From NCBI RefSeq assembly GCF_029784135.1, contig NC_073746.1, forward strand, positions 75,879,542-75,943,541: a DNA stretch of 64,000 nucleotides, read 5' to 3'. Shown in pieces: positions 34,720 through 47,005 of the stretch. Source of the DNA: Toxorhynchites rutilus septentrionalis (lineage: Eukaryota > Arthropoda > Insecta > Diptera > Culicidae). Under the pieces are notes generated by a model that worked only from the letters and a program-made list of their open reading frames with translations, had not been told where the DNA came from and did not search any database. The position numbers and the translations under genes were made by a program. Numbering within the stretch: position 1 is the first letter of the stretch; every line of letters begins with the position of its first letter.

Positions 34720-36729
34720 TTTAAAATCGGAGTTAATGGTCGATCATTCATACGCTATTTAAATGTGAAATTCACTTCTGTTATTACTTTAAAAAGAAGA
34801 TAGTGTCGTCGTGACACGACAGTTTGACGAGGGTTTTAATTTCCAGATAAATCGTGAGTCGAAATGAACGTAAACCTGTTAGATTACGACTTACTTCGAT
34901 ATGTACGACACTGAATCATAAACGAATTACGAATCTCATCAAACATAGTCCAATAGTCCTCGCCTCATCGAACGTTCATCCGTGCTGAGATAGTGTAACG
35001 AAATATGCGAAATTGGCATGATGGTGGCGCTTTGTCCGAGTGCTAAGCGCCAAAGCACCGTTTGTGTGTGTCCAACGCATCGCGCGAAAAGGTCACGGAA
35101 GCAATAAAAGATGACAGGAAATCTCATCAGCAACGGCTCGATGAGATCGTTAATTGACTTGCATTCTGCGTGCATTTCTCTTTCTCACTCACCCAGTTAG
35201 CCGGACTTGTCCCGGACTGCTAGTTTTTTTTCCAGAGAAAAGCAATAAAAATCCCGACCTTCATTACGAACACTCAACATTAATGATGCCAAGAGGACCA
35301 TACTCTTCGCAGACAGCTAATAAATAACTAACGATCCTTAGCCTCTACCTATCTATCTCTTTCTCTCTCTCTGGCGGATAGCACATATATGTTGCATGGG
35401 TTTGTGTGCAAGCAATTCAGATCGACGAGGGTCCTCCACAGTTGAAGTATAAATCACCATCACACATGATATTAACGACAAAGATGTACGTTTCCACACA
35501 AGAAGTCGTCATAGCTCTTTCCACCAGACAAGTAGTACAAGTTGTTCGTAGATAGTGAGCTACATAAATCGTCTCATACCCGGTGCCCGTTTGCTAGAAA
35601 TGCGAAACAGTGGTAACTGTCCTGTTCTACATTTAAGTAATCATACCCCACCTCTGAATCGGAGTCACGAGATGGCAATGCAGTAACTACAGCGAACATG
35701 GAGCCTGCTGAAAAGTCGAACATGGGCATATATGAGTATATTCATACATTCGACATACCAACGAGCAAAAAGTTTTCATCTGAACCCTTCTTCTGCTGCT
35801 TTGTATTACTCCACTTCATTCCATTTGTTGGTTTAACAAGACTTTATCAGAGATATGCTTAAGTGAGCATAAATGAGTATAAATTTGTGCTAGCGAAGCA
35901 ATGAGCGCTCCCCTCGAATGACCTGGTCCAATATTCTCGTAGGGAAGCTAAGTGAACAATAATATATGGATCCATCCGAACAGTATAATGTAGTTACTTT
36001 CTAGAGAAATATTAATGCTAGGATGAGTTCAATTAGTTCATGAACCTCAATCCTAATTCATAACATTGAATTAGTCAAACCAGTGGGCAGTAAAGCACAT
36101 ATTGCCTCCCTTTCTCCATCAGGCATCTTTAAATGGAAGATATGGTTTCAATTACTGTCTCGAAAATCATAAATACACCCTCTTTCTTAGATAAAAGAAA
36201 TCATGCTGGGTTTCTTTAATTAATCGATTCTCAAACCTAATTAATAACACTGTTTTATTTTCAATTTTAATGCTTTCTCACACTATTTTTACCACTTTAG
36301 GCCAACCTTGAATTTCAACACTGTCTGCTGGTTTCATCAATTTTCTCAGCTTCGTCAATCCCATAAAGGTGCGATAGGAAGAATGTCCGGGTAGTTTTGT
36401 GGGTTCATTTCCATTGGTATCAATTTGATATTTTTTTTTTGTACCACTATAGGGCATCCTTCTAGTTAAGGCAGTCAGCAAAATCAGGCCAAAAGACTAC
36501 TGGTTTCTTATGCTGTTTTATCCCCATTTACCCCATTGACGGACACTCCCTCACGTTAATTTTACCATTCATTGTGTGTGTCCAAATGAAAGAACGAAAC
36601 ATTTATCCACATCTCCATATTGGCTGCTCCACTATTATTTTCTGGCAGATATATAATTGAGAGAAAAAACTCCACAAAATATTTTTTCTTTAACTTCATT
36701 CAATTTGAAGTCATTCGTCTTCCTAAGTT
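34720..36729. other. 2.0 kb unrecognised region
   Basis: No supported gene. A 16-bp inverted word (TGTCGTCGTGACACGACA, 34803-34820) can form a small hairpin. A 67-codon minus-strand frame (36278-36481) has no recognised domain. Pyrimidine-rich TCTCTCTC occurs at 35355-35375. Confidence 0.4.
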
Positions 36730-37097
36730 CGAAGCCGCCGGACGCATATATTTCGTGATCGTGTATCGTTGAAGTGATACCGTTATTCTCGTGACTGGTC
36801 AAGTGATTGTGCGCAATAACGGGATTCCCTAGATTGTAACTGGATTGCATTGAAGCGGACACAACAAGCTGGAGGAAGAAGGCCTGCAGCGCGGGCGCTG
36901 TGTGCTGTGTGCTGGTGAATTTATCGCCTCTCGTCATCGACACCATTATCGTGCTGTGGTGCGATACACCGGTTCAGCTGCACCGAAGTGCATTATAAGT
37001 ATCAATAATTTTATTAGGTTAAGTTTATTAGGTTAAGAAAGAAAAAACAAACAAAAAATTGAAAAATTAACTAAAAAGTGTACATCTGCCACTTTAA

Positions 37098-38667
37098 ATG
37101 ACAGATGAAGAAGGAACCGTTGACATGGAGATTGAATCCACTGTCTACCCCTCCCTATCTACGGGAGCTGGAAAGTCGCTCAAACGCGTTCCCCCCCTCG
37201 GATGTCTCTTTAGAGGGAGAGTTAAATCACCTAAACAAGCCCCCCTCAAGAAAATTTGCAAACCTTTCCTCTTCACCCCCTCAATCTCCTGCTCCCGCTT
37301 CCGATCAACTCCCGAACTTGCCTCCCAGCCCTACTGTTCCTGATCCCGCTCAACAATCGACCTCGTCCTCTCCCTCAGTTGTTTCCTCTCCTCGTGTCAA
37401 GGTCTATCCAGAAGATTCACCTGGATCTGGCCCATGGGTTGTTTTCTTCCGGCCCAAACCAAAAGGAAAATCTCTAAATGTCATTCAAATTTCTAAAGAT
37501 CTGGCAAGATATTATTCCTCCGTGGTCGAAATTAGAAAGGTTAGACCGAACAAACTGCGTGTTGTCGTGGCTAATCGGAAGCACGCTAACGATATTGTTG
37601 TCGACAATCGTTTTGTAATAGAATATCGCGTATATGTGCCCTGCCATAACGTAGAAATTGCGGGGGTGATTACAGAAACGGGTCTGACGAGCGAAATAAT
37701 AAAAGAGGGAGATGGCAGATTTAAACAGCTCCCTTTGAAGCAAATTAAAATGTTGGATTGCCAGCAACTAGGAAAAGTTTCCCAGAATGGGGAAGAAAAA
37801 AAATTCACGCCGTCCGACTCGTTTCGAGTAACTTTTGCTGGTTCCGCCCTCCCTGACTACGTTATGGTGGATAAATTAAGGCTTCCAGTGCGACTCTTCG
37901 TGCCAAAGCCCATGACTTGCAACAAATGCAAGTCAGTTGGTCATACAGCAGATTATTGCGCCAACAAGGAGCGCTGTGCCACTTGCGGAGAGCAACATGA
38001 GGGGAAATCCTGCAGTGCGACTGAGCATAAATGTCCATATTGCGGGGGATCCCCACATGAGCTCTCAGCTTGTGAAACTTACAAGAGTCGCTGGGATAAA
38101 CAGAAGCGCTCTTTGAAGGAACGCTCGAAGCGCACTTTTGCGGAAATTTTGAAGGGCGCTTCTCCACTGGCTCAAGAGCAACAACCAATCAACACACATA
38201 ATGTTTTCGCTACGTTGCCAGTTGACGAAATAGAAGCGGACACAGCTAGCGGGGGCACAACGGTTATTTCCAAAGGGAATCCCCGGCGCAAAAATGTGAC
38301 CACTCCCAAAGTTCAAGGACAAGTCCCACCGGTGATACCCCCAGTTAGCTTGCCTAAAAAATCGAGTGCAGCGGACAATCAAAATCAGGTTCCTCCTGGT
38401 TTCCGTGGGAATAGTTCATCTTCGAACGACCCAGCACTCGAGGGGACATCAAAAACCCCAACTGTCCCTATTTTTCCGTCCAGCTCAACTTCCCAATCGG
38501 GATTTATAAAGTTGTCTGACCTTTTGGATCAAATCTTCAAATGTTTTAATGTTTCCGACTCCATCAGAACCATTGTCATCTCAATGCTTCCAGTATTGAA
38601 CACAATTTTGCAACAATTGATGCAAACATGGCCCCTCCTTGCAATGATTATCTCTCTTGATGTCTAA
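37098..38667 (+). pseudogene. ORF1, gag-like protein with three zinc knuckles
   Basis: The ATG at 37098 opens an acidic N-terminus (MTDEEGTVDMEIESTVYPSL) that runs into a run of seven C at 37191-37197. The remaining protein continues in the next frame (PPSDVSLEGELNHLNKPP), so one extra C is the likely lesion. The second frame alone, from 37105, is 520 codons. It has a Ser/Pro-rich region, an RRM-like/gag-pre block (WVVFFRPKPKGKSLNVIQIS ... PDYVMVDKLRLPVRLF), then three knuckles near residues 272-325: CNKCKSVGHTADYC, CATCGEQHEGKSC and CPYCGGSPHELSAC. The C-terminus is Pro/Ser-rich. The role is binding of the element RNA in a ribonucleoprotein. Confidence 0.85.
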
Positions 38668-41600
38668 TTTAAATAGAGAGGTCGGAGATATCACTGTTTT
38701 ACAGTGGAATTGTCGTAGTCTTATCCCTAAATTGGATACATTCAAATTTCTAATTCATAAAGTCAATTGTGATGTTTTTGCACTGTCCGAAACCTGGTTC
38801 TCTTCTCAAAATGATCTCTCTTTCCACGATTTTAATATAATACGCTTGGACCGCGATGACAGATACGGAGGGGTACTATTGGGGATCAATAAGTGTCACT
38901 CTTTTTTTAGAATTGACCTTCCACCTATTGGAGGGATCGAAGCTGTTGCCTGTCATGCAAACATCAGAGGCAAAGACCTTTGTATAGTCAGCTTGTATTG
39001 GCCTCCGAGATCTGCGGTTAGCCGCAAGCAACTTGTTGACATGTGCTCACTCCTTCCTGAGCCACGATTGATCTTGGGAGACTTCAACTCTCACGGAACT
39101 GCCTGGGGGGAACAGTACGACGACAATCGTTCATTGTTGATATATGACCTTTGTAACAGCTTCAATATGACTGTTTTGAATATTGGGGAACCAACACGTG
39201 TACCTAAACCTCCTGCTAACCCAAGTGCTCTTGACCTCTCGCTTTGCTCGAATTCACTATCGTTAGATTGCAAGTGGAATGTAATCCAGGATCCCAACGG
39301 TAGTGATCACTTGCCAATCGAAATTTCCATCACCATTGGGTCGAATTCTTCTGAATCTATAAACATGGCATATGACCTCACAAGACACATTGACTGGAAA
39401 AAATATGCGGACGCGATTGCTCTAGCCATCAATTCCAGAGATGGTTTGCCTCCATTGGAGGAGTATAACTTCATTTCTCGTTTGATCTATGACAGCGCGG
39501 TTCGCGCTCAAACGAAACCCATCCCGGGTTCCACTATTCGTCGAAGGCCTCCCAATCCATGGTGGGATAGCATATGTTCCAAGCTTTATGTAGAAAAATC
39601 GAATGCATTTAAAGCTTTTCGGAAACGTGGAACCCCTGAAAATTTTCAGACGTATTTGGACCTTGAAAATCAATTTAAAAACTTGATCAAAGGGAAAAAA
39701 CGTGCTTATTGGCGAAATTTCGTGGGAGGTTTGTCACGAGAAACGTCAATGAAAAAATTATGGAAAGTGGCTCGAAACATGAGAAATCGCTCTTCAACGA
39801 ATGAAAGCGAAGAATATTCACATCGATGGATTTTGAATTTTGCACGGAAGGTTTGTCCTGATTCCGCTCCTGTGCAAAAAATTGTTCGAGATATACCACA
39901 AGATAGGTGCGATCTTGATTCCGAGTTTTCGATGGTAGAATTCTCTCTTGCTCTCCTTTCATGTAACAATTCTGCGCCGGGATCGGATAGAATTAAGTTC
40001 AACTTGCTGAAAAACCTCCCTGATGTGGCGAAACATCGCTTGTTGAATTTATTCAATCGGTTTATGGAGCATAATATTGTTCCAGATGATTGGAGACAAG
40101 TACGAGTTATAGCTATTCAAAAACCCGGAAAGCCCGCGTCCGACTTCAATTCGTACCGCCCAATAGCAATGCTGTCTTGTATACGGAAATTGTTGGAGAA
40201 AATGATCTTGTTTCGCCTTGATCGTTGGGTTGAAACGAATGGCTTACTCTCAGATACACAATATGTGTTCCGCAGGGTCAAGGGGACGAATGATTGTCTT
40301 GCGTTGCTTTCTTCAGAAATTCAAATGGCTTACGCCGAAAAAAAACAAATGGCTTCAGTATTCTTGGACATAAAGGGGGCCTTTGATTCTGTTTCAATAG
40401 AGGTTTTGTCGGACAAATTACACTCTCGGGGTCTGCCGCCTCTATTGAATAATATGTTATATAACTTGCTTTGTGAGAAACATTTGAACTTTTCTCACGG
40501 AGATTCGGCAGTAAGTCGGTTCTCTTACATGGGCCTCCCCCAGGGCTCATGTTTAAGCCCCCTTTTGTACAACTTCTATGTGAGCGACATCGACAATTGC
40601 CTTACACAAAATTGCAGCCTAAGACAACTTGCAGATGATGGAGTGGTGTCTGTCGTAGGATCAAATGAATCCGACCTGCAAGGTATGGTTACAAGATACT
40701 TTGAACAATTTTTCAACCTGGGCCATTGGGCTAAGGATCGAATTCTCCACGGAGAAAACAGAGATAGTGGTTTTTTCTAGGAAGCATAGACCAGCAAAAC
40801 CAAAGCTTCAACTTTTGGGTAAACCGATCACTCATGCTATGTCATTCAAGTATCTTGGGGTCTGGTTCGACTCCAAATGTACTTGGGGGGCCCATATTAG
40901 GTATCTGAGTAAAAAATGTCAACAAAGAATAAACTTTCTCCGTACAATTGCCGGCACCTGGTGGGGAGCCCATCCCGAAGATCTTATAATGTTGTATCGA
41001 ACAACTATTCTCTCAGTGATGGAGTATGGCAGTTTCTGTTTTCAATCAGCTGCCAAAACACACCTCATTAAACTCGAGCGAATTCAGTATCTTTGTCTCC
41101 GTATTGCGTTGGGATGTATGCCCTCAACGCATACCATGAGCCTCGAGGTTTTGGCAGGCGTACTCCCACTAAAAGATCGCTTCAATTTAATATCTCTTCG
41201 GTTCCTCATCCGGTGTAAGGTTATGAACCCATTGGTGATCGGAAATTTTGAGCAGCTGATCGGGCTAAACTTTCATTCTGGATTCATGACTTCATATCAT
41301 GAATTCATCTCCTTGCAGGATGATCCTTCTTTGTATATTCCCAACCGTGTTTGTTTTCCTGACTACATCAATTCCTCTGTATTTTTTGATCTGTTCATGA
41401 AGGAGAAAATCCATGGAATTCCAGATTATCATCGATCGGGGATCGTTCCTACGATCTTCAATGCAAAGTATGGGCGTATCAATTGTGATAATATGTACTT
41501 CACTGATGGGTCCTCTATGAATGAGTCCACAGGATTTGGAGTGTTCAACGAATTTTTTAGCACCTCCCACAGTCTTCAGAATCCTTGCTCAGTGTATATT

Positions 41601-42331
41601 GCTGAATTGGCAGCAATACACTGGGCGCTGGACAGCGTCGCCTCACGACCTGTTGAACACTATTACATTGTAACGGATAGTCTTAGCTCTGTCGAAGCTA
41701 TCCGTTCAGTGAGGCCGGAAAAGCACTCGCCGTACTTCCTTAAGCGAATACGAGAAATTTTGAGTGCTTTAACCAGACGCTGTTATGTCATTACCTTTGT
41801 CTGGGTCCCTTCACATTGCTCAATTTCGGGTAATGAGAGGGGTAGGTAGGTGCAATTGAAGGCGAAATTTATCAGCGTCAAATCGCCTTCAATGAATTTT
41901 ATTCTTTAGTTCGTAAAAATACCATCGCTAACTGGCAACGCAAATGGAACGAAGGTGAATTGGGCCGGTGGCTCCACTCGATTATCCCTAAGGTTAGCCT
42001 CAAACCATGGTTCAAAAGTCTGGACTTGAGTCGGGACTTTATTCGCACCTTCTCCCGACTCATGTCCAATCACTGTTCGTTAGACGCGCTACTCTTTCGT
42101 TTCAATCTGGCCGGCAGCAATATCTGCGTTTGTGGCCGAGGCTACCACGACATCGAACACGTTGTTTGGTCGTGCGAGGAGTATCTTGTTGCCAGATCGA
42201 ATTTAGAAAACTCTCTTCGGGCTAGAGGAAGGCAGCCCAATGTGCCGGTGAGAGATGTGTTGGCTGGTTTAGACCTTGATTACATGTCCCAAATATATGT
42301 CTTCCTAAAAGTTATCGATCGTCGTGTCTGA
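38660..42331 (+). pseudogene. ORF2, endonuclease-RT-RNase H polyprotein with two frame breaks
   Basis: The ATG at 38660 overlaps the ORF1 stop. Endonuclease: TVLQWNCRSLIPKLDTF, FALSETWF, RYGGVLLGI, LILGDFNSHGTAWG and SDHLPIEISI. RT: NSYRPIAMLSCIRKLLEKMI, motif A ASVFLDIKGAFDSV, motif B GLPQGSCLSPLLYNFY, motif C LRQLADDGVV. A one-base shift at about 40684-40692 moves the frame; it resumes LQDTLNNFSTWAIGLRIEFS and MSFKYLGVWFDSK. RNase H: YFTDGSSMNES, ELAAIHWALDS, VTDSLSSVEAI and WVPSHCSISGNE; a small deletion at about 41840 then removes the final conserved Asp and shifts the frame. The tail 41846-42331 has CVCGRGYHDIEHVVWSC. One apparent Gly-to-Val change sits in the fingers (QYVFRR). Confidence 0.85.
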
Positions 42332-42715
42332 TTGTCCTTATATCCTTATATTCTCCTTTTCCTTTTCCTTCGCGAGAAATCAAATCCCTTCTTATTAACA
42401 ATAGAATAAGGTGAAATGTAAAAACATATTAGATATAAGATAGGCTTAAGAATTGAGTGTAATGAATGTGAGTGTGAATGTGAGAGTGAACATTGTCAAC
42501 ATATCCTTTTATCCCTTCCTTTTCCTGAAGAAAATATGTCACCCTTCTAAACTCGAGTAGACCGCGAGTAATCGGTTTCCTATATTATTAACATTAGAAT
42601 TAAGGAAAAAAGTTTATATATACTTGTAACAATACAGTCAGGAGTTTGGCTCCTTTAAACTTATGTAACTGAGCCAGTAAAAATAAACGATTTAATAAAA
42701 ATAAAAAAATAAAAA

Positions 42716-43189
42716 TTTGAAAATTCATTTTATTCAGCCACCTCATTGATGCTCAGTCTGATTTGATGCTCAGACCTGTGCGCGAGTATAGGAAGGTTAA
42801 TGATCATCACTGAAGCAGGGATATCCTCTATTATTGTTTAGCAAATTATTCATTTTGCAATATTATGAAAACATAAAAAACTATATGATGTGTTTGATTA
42901 TGAGACAACGAAGGTCAAGCAAATGAAATAAATCATAAAACAATGTTAAAGAAAGGTAAAAAAATAATGTGTGGAATTTAACACGAACTCAGCTCAGTTT
43001 TTAAAACACACACATAGGACACCTGTAAGCTGATAAAAGATAGGAAGAACTTATTGAAAAAATCAGTTGCATCATTGTTGTACAAGAATCCCGTCGTCTA
43101 GAAAATAAAATATTTGCATTGAATTTAATATTGGATTTAAGCTTTTAAATTCGAATTCGTGCAACAGTTTAAAGCATAGTCTGTTTTAC
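42716..43189. other. Spacer, nothing recognised
   Basis: AT-rich sequence between the I-like element tail and the pogo/Tigger transposase relic. No gene or repeat could be supported. Confidence 0.4.
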
Positions 43190-44050
43190 GCTAAATTTTC
43201 TGTCCGAAATGATGGAGCTGTTGGTATCGGAGCTACTGAGCAATTCAAATCAGATACGTGACCGCCATTGATTGTTGACTATAATCCACAAGATATTTTT
43301 AAGATGAATGAAACGGGTTTGTTTTTCAAATGCTTACCCAGTAAGACATATTACATACTTCAAAAGCGGTAAATGTCACGTGGGCAAACATTCCACAGTT
43401 GCGGCAATGAATATGGACGGAACGGAAAAGTTGGAAAGTCTGGTCATTGGTGAGAGTGTCAAACCTAGATGTTTTTAAAAACATTAGGAACCTTCCAGTG
43501 ATTTATAAAAGCAACAAAAATGCGTGGATGGTGAGAGCGATATTTGAAGAATGGATTTCCAGAAACTGGATGAAAGAATGGTGACTGCTAGCTGATGCGT
43601 AGTAAATCATGTTAAATAATTCACTGTTGTCAATTGCTTCGTCAAAGCTGGCATTATGAAATCAGACAATTTGAAATGCATCAATGAAAACTGCAAAACT
43701 GCAAACTGCAGAGGAAAATGTATTCCGATCAAATTTTAAAGCGCTCGCTGAATAAGGTTCTGATTCTTTTGAAGGTTTGGTTATAAAGGGTTAATATTTT
43801 CAAATACTATAGAAAGTATAATCGCAATTTGCATTTTCCAGACTACGTGACTTTTGACAAACTATGCGAGGAAGCAATTTTGTCTGACGATGACATAATG
43901 AACACAGTGCAAGAGCAATCATCTATAGATAACATTGATGAAGAAACTCATTCAGAGCCTAACGAAGTAGTTGACAGTGAAACTCTAAGCCTAGAAGCTG
44001 CTTTCCAAACTATTTATGCTGATTTATCAATTAAAACAAACTTACCAAAG
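43190..44050 (+). pseudogene. Pogo/Tigger-like transposase relic
   Basis: From about 43200 the plus strand reads SVRNDGAVGIGATEQFKSDT, then YNPQDIFKMNETGLFFKCLP (the first catalytic block, where D of DETGLF is N here). In shifted frames follow NMDGTEK, RCFKNIRNLPVIYKSNKNAW-like remnants and, at 43829-44070, a 75-codon acidic C-terminal piece (YVTFDKLCEEAILSDDDIMN, ETLSLEAAFQTIYADLSIKT). This order is that of Tigger/CENP-B-type DDE_1 transposases. Numerous stops. It stops a few bases before the terminal repeat at 44058, which faces the other way, so the two may be unrelated insertions. Confidence 0.6.
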
Positions 44051-44879
44051 GACAGTACAGGTCGGACTCAATTATCCGGAGTATTGATTTTTTTTTCACT
44101 CCGGATAATAGAATTCTCCGGATAATCGAGTCAAAAAAAAATTTTTTTTTATTCGTTTTCTGACTTTAAGGGGATGAATCAAAAATCAAAAAAATACATG
44201 CAAAAAAAAACACCTTTCTCACATGAAAAAAATAAATTTATCCAGATTCTCTCAGAAGGTGATAGGCGATCATATTTGATGAAAAAAATCCTTCTACGCA
44301 TATGTTCGAATTTCAACAATGACGGAGTTACAGAACTTTTTTTCTGTTTCGGACTCTGTTGCCTGAAACAGGCTCTACATTAAAAAGTACGCTACGGAAG
44401 ACAACTCTGTTGCCTTCATTTGAAAGATGAGAAAATTTAGTATAGGATATAGTAGTGAAACATCTAAATTAGTGTATTTTAATAAAAACTTAAAAGTTAA
44501 TAATTTTTAATGTGTTATTATTACTTTGATCCTAAAAATTGTACTAATTGGATTGTTCCTATCAATTGAATTGAAGCTCTCAAATCGCTCTGCAATTTGT
44601 TCTTGAATTCTTCTCTTTGAATTCGATCTTTCTTAATTTGGCTGCAATATCGATATAAAGAATTCCTGGTAAAAAATCAGGCAAAATCTCCAAAAATCAC
44701 TATTTTTACCCCACTGTACATGTAATAGCCACTCAAATTTCACCTTAACGTTGAAAGGTTACATTTCTTATTGAAATAAGACGTATTTGAAATATAAAAA
44801 AAATATTTTTTTCCAAACTGTATATAATCGAGTCCAAAATTGTATATAATCGAATCATATATAATCGAGTCTGACCTAT

Positions 44880-46865
44880 ATCAAATGAAAGGGATTGACT
44901 AGTAGAACACAGTTATTTATTAAAAATGCAAATCCAAAATGGCCGCCACCACAAAGTGGCGCCAAATATATATTTTTTTTTTCAAAACCACATCAATATG
45001 GGTATCAAATGAAGGTGCTCAACTAGTAGAACATAACAGATCATGAAAAATTCAAATCCAAGATGGCCACAGTCCGCAAATAACTAATTACTTTTTAATG
45101 GTTTCATTCAGCTTGCCCTGTTTGTATGTATGTTTGAGTGTTTGTAGGATTGCCCCAAATTAATTGAAATTTGACCCCGTTCCTGATCACTGATAGTTCT
45201 GAAATTTGGAACATACCTTTAATTATACTGCCATTATAAAACTGCTTGAAAATTCAATTTGGCCGCCCCTAAAAAATGGCTGAATGGCTTGACTTGGAGA
45301 ATAGACTACATTATGAACAACATAAATTCGAAAAGGTAACCGCCACTAAATAGTCGACTATGTATTTTTTGCATTTCCCTCAATACAGGGAAACTTCAAT
45401 ATAGCGTACCCTCATTATAACGTACACATTTTCAAAGTCTAAAGGAATAATTTTTTGAATAGTATTTTACTGAAGGAACAATAAATTATCTGTATTTTGA
45501 TACTAAAGCTTGGTTTGTACTTTTTCCCAATCCCGAAGTACAACTGTTTTGTGATTCCGGATTCTAAATGATTCTTTTGTAATTCCGGATTCAAATTTTA
45601 ATCAACAGTGCGAAGAGAAACATCATGAGAAAGGTTGGCTTCTTCTTCTAGTTGAATTTATCCATTAACCTTACTCAAACAGCAACACAGTAAAATAATA
45701 TAAGCTACGTTTCTGAGTTCTTTATTATGTTTCGATATAACGTACAATTCGATACAACGTACAATTTTGAAAATAAAATGTACGTTATATCGAAGTTACC
45801 CTGTATTGTTATCAAATAAAATAATTTGACTAATAGAATACAGTGAATAATTAAAATATTCCGAAGAAAGTTAGGTAAGAAATAAAAAAAAAAAGTTGAA
45901 TGGTTTTATTGTAGAGATACCATTGTAGTATGCTAATAGTACAGATAGTTTACTAAAAACTAGAAAATAAAATAAATAAAACAGCTTTTGAAGTTATACG
46001 GATTATTGTACTAAAAGCTAGAAAATAATTAGACAAGTAACAGTTAGTAGTTATCACATCCGTTTCTTCATTCATGTTTGTGTTGTTGATAATATAGTGT
46101 ATTCTCCAAGTCAAGCCATTCAGCCTTTTTTTTGGCGGCGGCCAAATTGAATTTTTCAAGATCATGGAATACACAGTTTTATAATGGCAATAGAATTAAA
46201 GGTATGTTCCAAATTTCAGATCAATCAGTGATCAGGAGCGGGGTCAAATTTCAATTAATGTTGGGCAATCCTACGAACACTTAAACATACATACAAACAG
46301 GGTAATCTGAATGAAACCATTAAAAAGTAATAATTTGGGAACTGCGGCCATCTTGGATTTATATTTTTCATGATCTACTGTGTTCTACTAGTCAAGCCCT
46401 TCCATTTAATACCCATATTGAAGGGGTTGGGGAAAAAATATGGCACCATCTCGTGGTGGCGTCCATCTCGGATATGCATTTTTCATAAATTACTGTGTTT
46501 TACTAGTCAAGCTCTTTCATTTGACATCCATATTGATGGGGTTCTGAGAAAATATGTAATCCACCATTTTGTTGTGACCGCCACCTTGGATTTGCATTTG
46601 TCATAAATAACTGTGTTTTACTAGTCAAGCTCTTTCATTTGATACCCATATTGATGGGGTTGTGAAAAAATATATATGGCGCCATCTTGTGGTAGCGTCC
46701 ATCTTGGATTTGAATTTTTCATAAATAACTGTATTCTACTAGTCAAGCCCTTTCCTTTGATACCCATATTGATGGGTTTCTGAGAAAATATGTAATTCGC
46801 CATGTTGTGGTGGCTGCCATTTTGGATTTGCAGTTTTCATAAATAACTGTATCCTACTAGTTGAT
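44880..46865. repeat. 2-kb foldback with tandem-repeat arms
   Basis: The right arm (46330-46865) holds about four units of about 125 bp, each with GGCCATCTTGGATTT-like, TTTTTCATAAATAACTGT and TACTAGTCAAGCCCTTTC words. The left arm (44880-45360) holds the same words in reverse complement (AATCCAAAATGGCCGCCACC; ATTGACTAGTAGAACACAGT). Inner arms also pair: GACCCCGTTCCTGATCACTG at 45174 with CAGTGATCAGGAGCGGGGTC at 46226. The loop (about 45380-46040) contains a 418-bp MITE. Such foldbacks behave as mobile units, but no enzyme is encoded. Confidence 0.8.
45386..45803 (+). mobile_element. 418-bp MITE, TA target duplication (copy A)
   Basis: Ends CAGGGAAACTTCAATATAGC and ATATCGAAGTTACCCTG, flanked by TA (45384-45385, 45804-45805). 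Subterminal GTACGTTATATCG words are repeated. An inverted copy lies at 53485-53935, sharing internal words such as CATCATGAGAAAGG and GATTCCGGATTC. It sits in the loop of the foldback, so it inserted after the foldback formed. Confidence 0.85.
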
Positions 46866-47005
46866 ACTCATATTGGCTATTCAATTGGCTATTCAATTAT
46901 TATACAAATTATTCAAAATTTCCGAAAATCAAAAATAAAATACTCCGGATAATCGAGTTTAAAATTCCGGATAATCGAATCCCGGATAATCGAGTCCGAC
47001 CTGTA

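Larger units (their letters stand above)
36730..42715 (+). mobile_element. I-like non-LTR retrotransposon, near full length
   Basis: A leader of about 370 bp (5' end approximate) precedes ORF1 (37098-38667), which overlaps ORF2 by 8 nt (38660-42331). The 3' UTR ends at about 42715 in an A/T-rich tail with repeated AATAAA/TAAAAA words. ORF2 carries endonuclease, RT and RNase H plus a Cys-rich C-terminus; RNase H together with a CCHC gag and a TAA-type tail points to the I group. Three frame lesions are visible (C7 run at 37191-37197, about 40690, about 41840). Long open frames between them suggest recent insertion relative to the other relics here. No TSD identified. Confidence 0.85.
44058..47003. 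mobile_element. Pogo-type TIR element carrying nested repeats
   Basis: Left end CAGGTCGGACTCAATTATCC at 44058 and right end GGATAATCGAGTCCGACCTG at 47003, both flanked by TA (44056-44057; 47004-47005). GATAATCGAGT words repeat near both ends. A second right-end-like cluster (ATATAATCGAGTCTGACCTA, ending about 44878) makes an alternative 821-bp element at 44058-44878. Between 44880 and 46865 lies a foldback. No transposase frame inside. Termini are seen directly; the 2.9-kb span as one element is inference. Confidence 0.6.
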
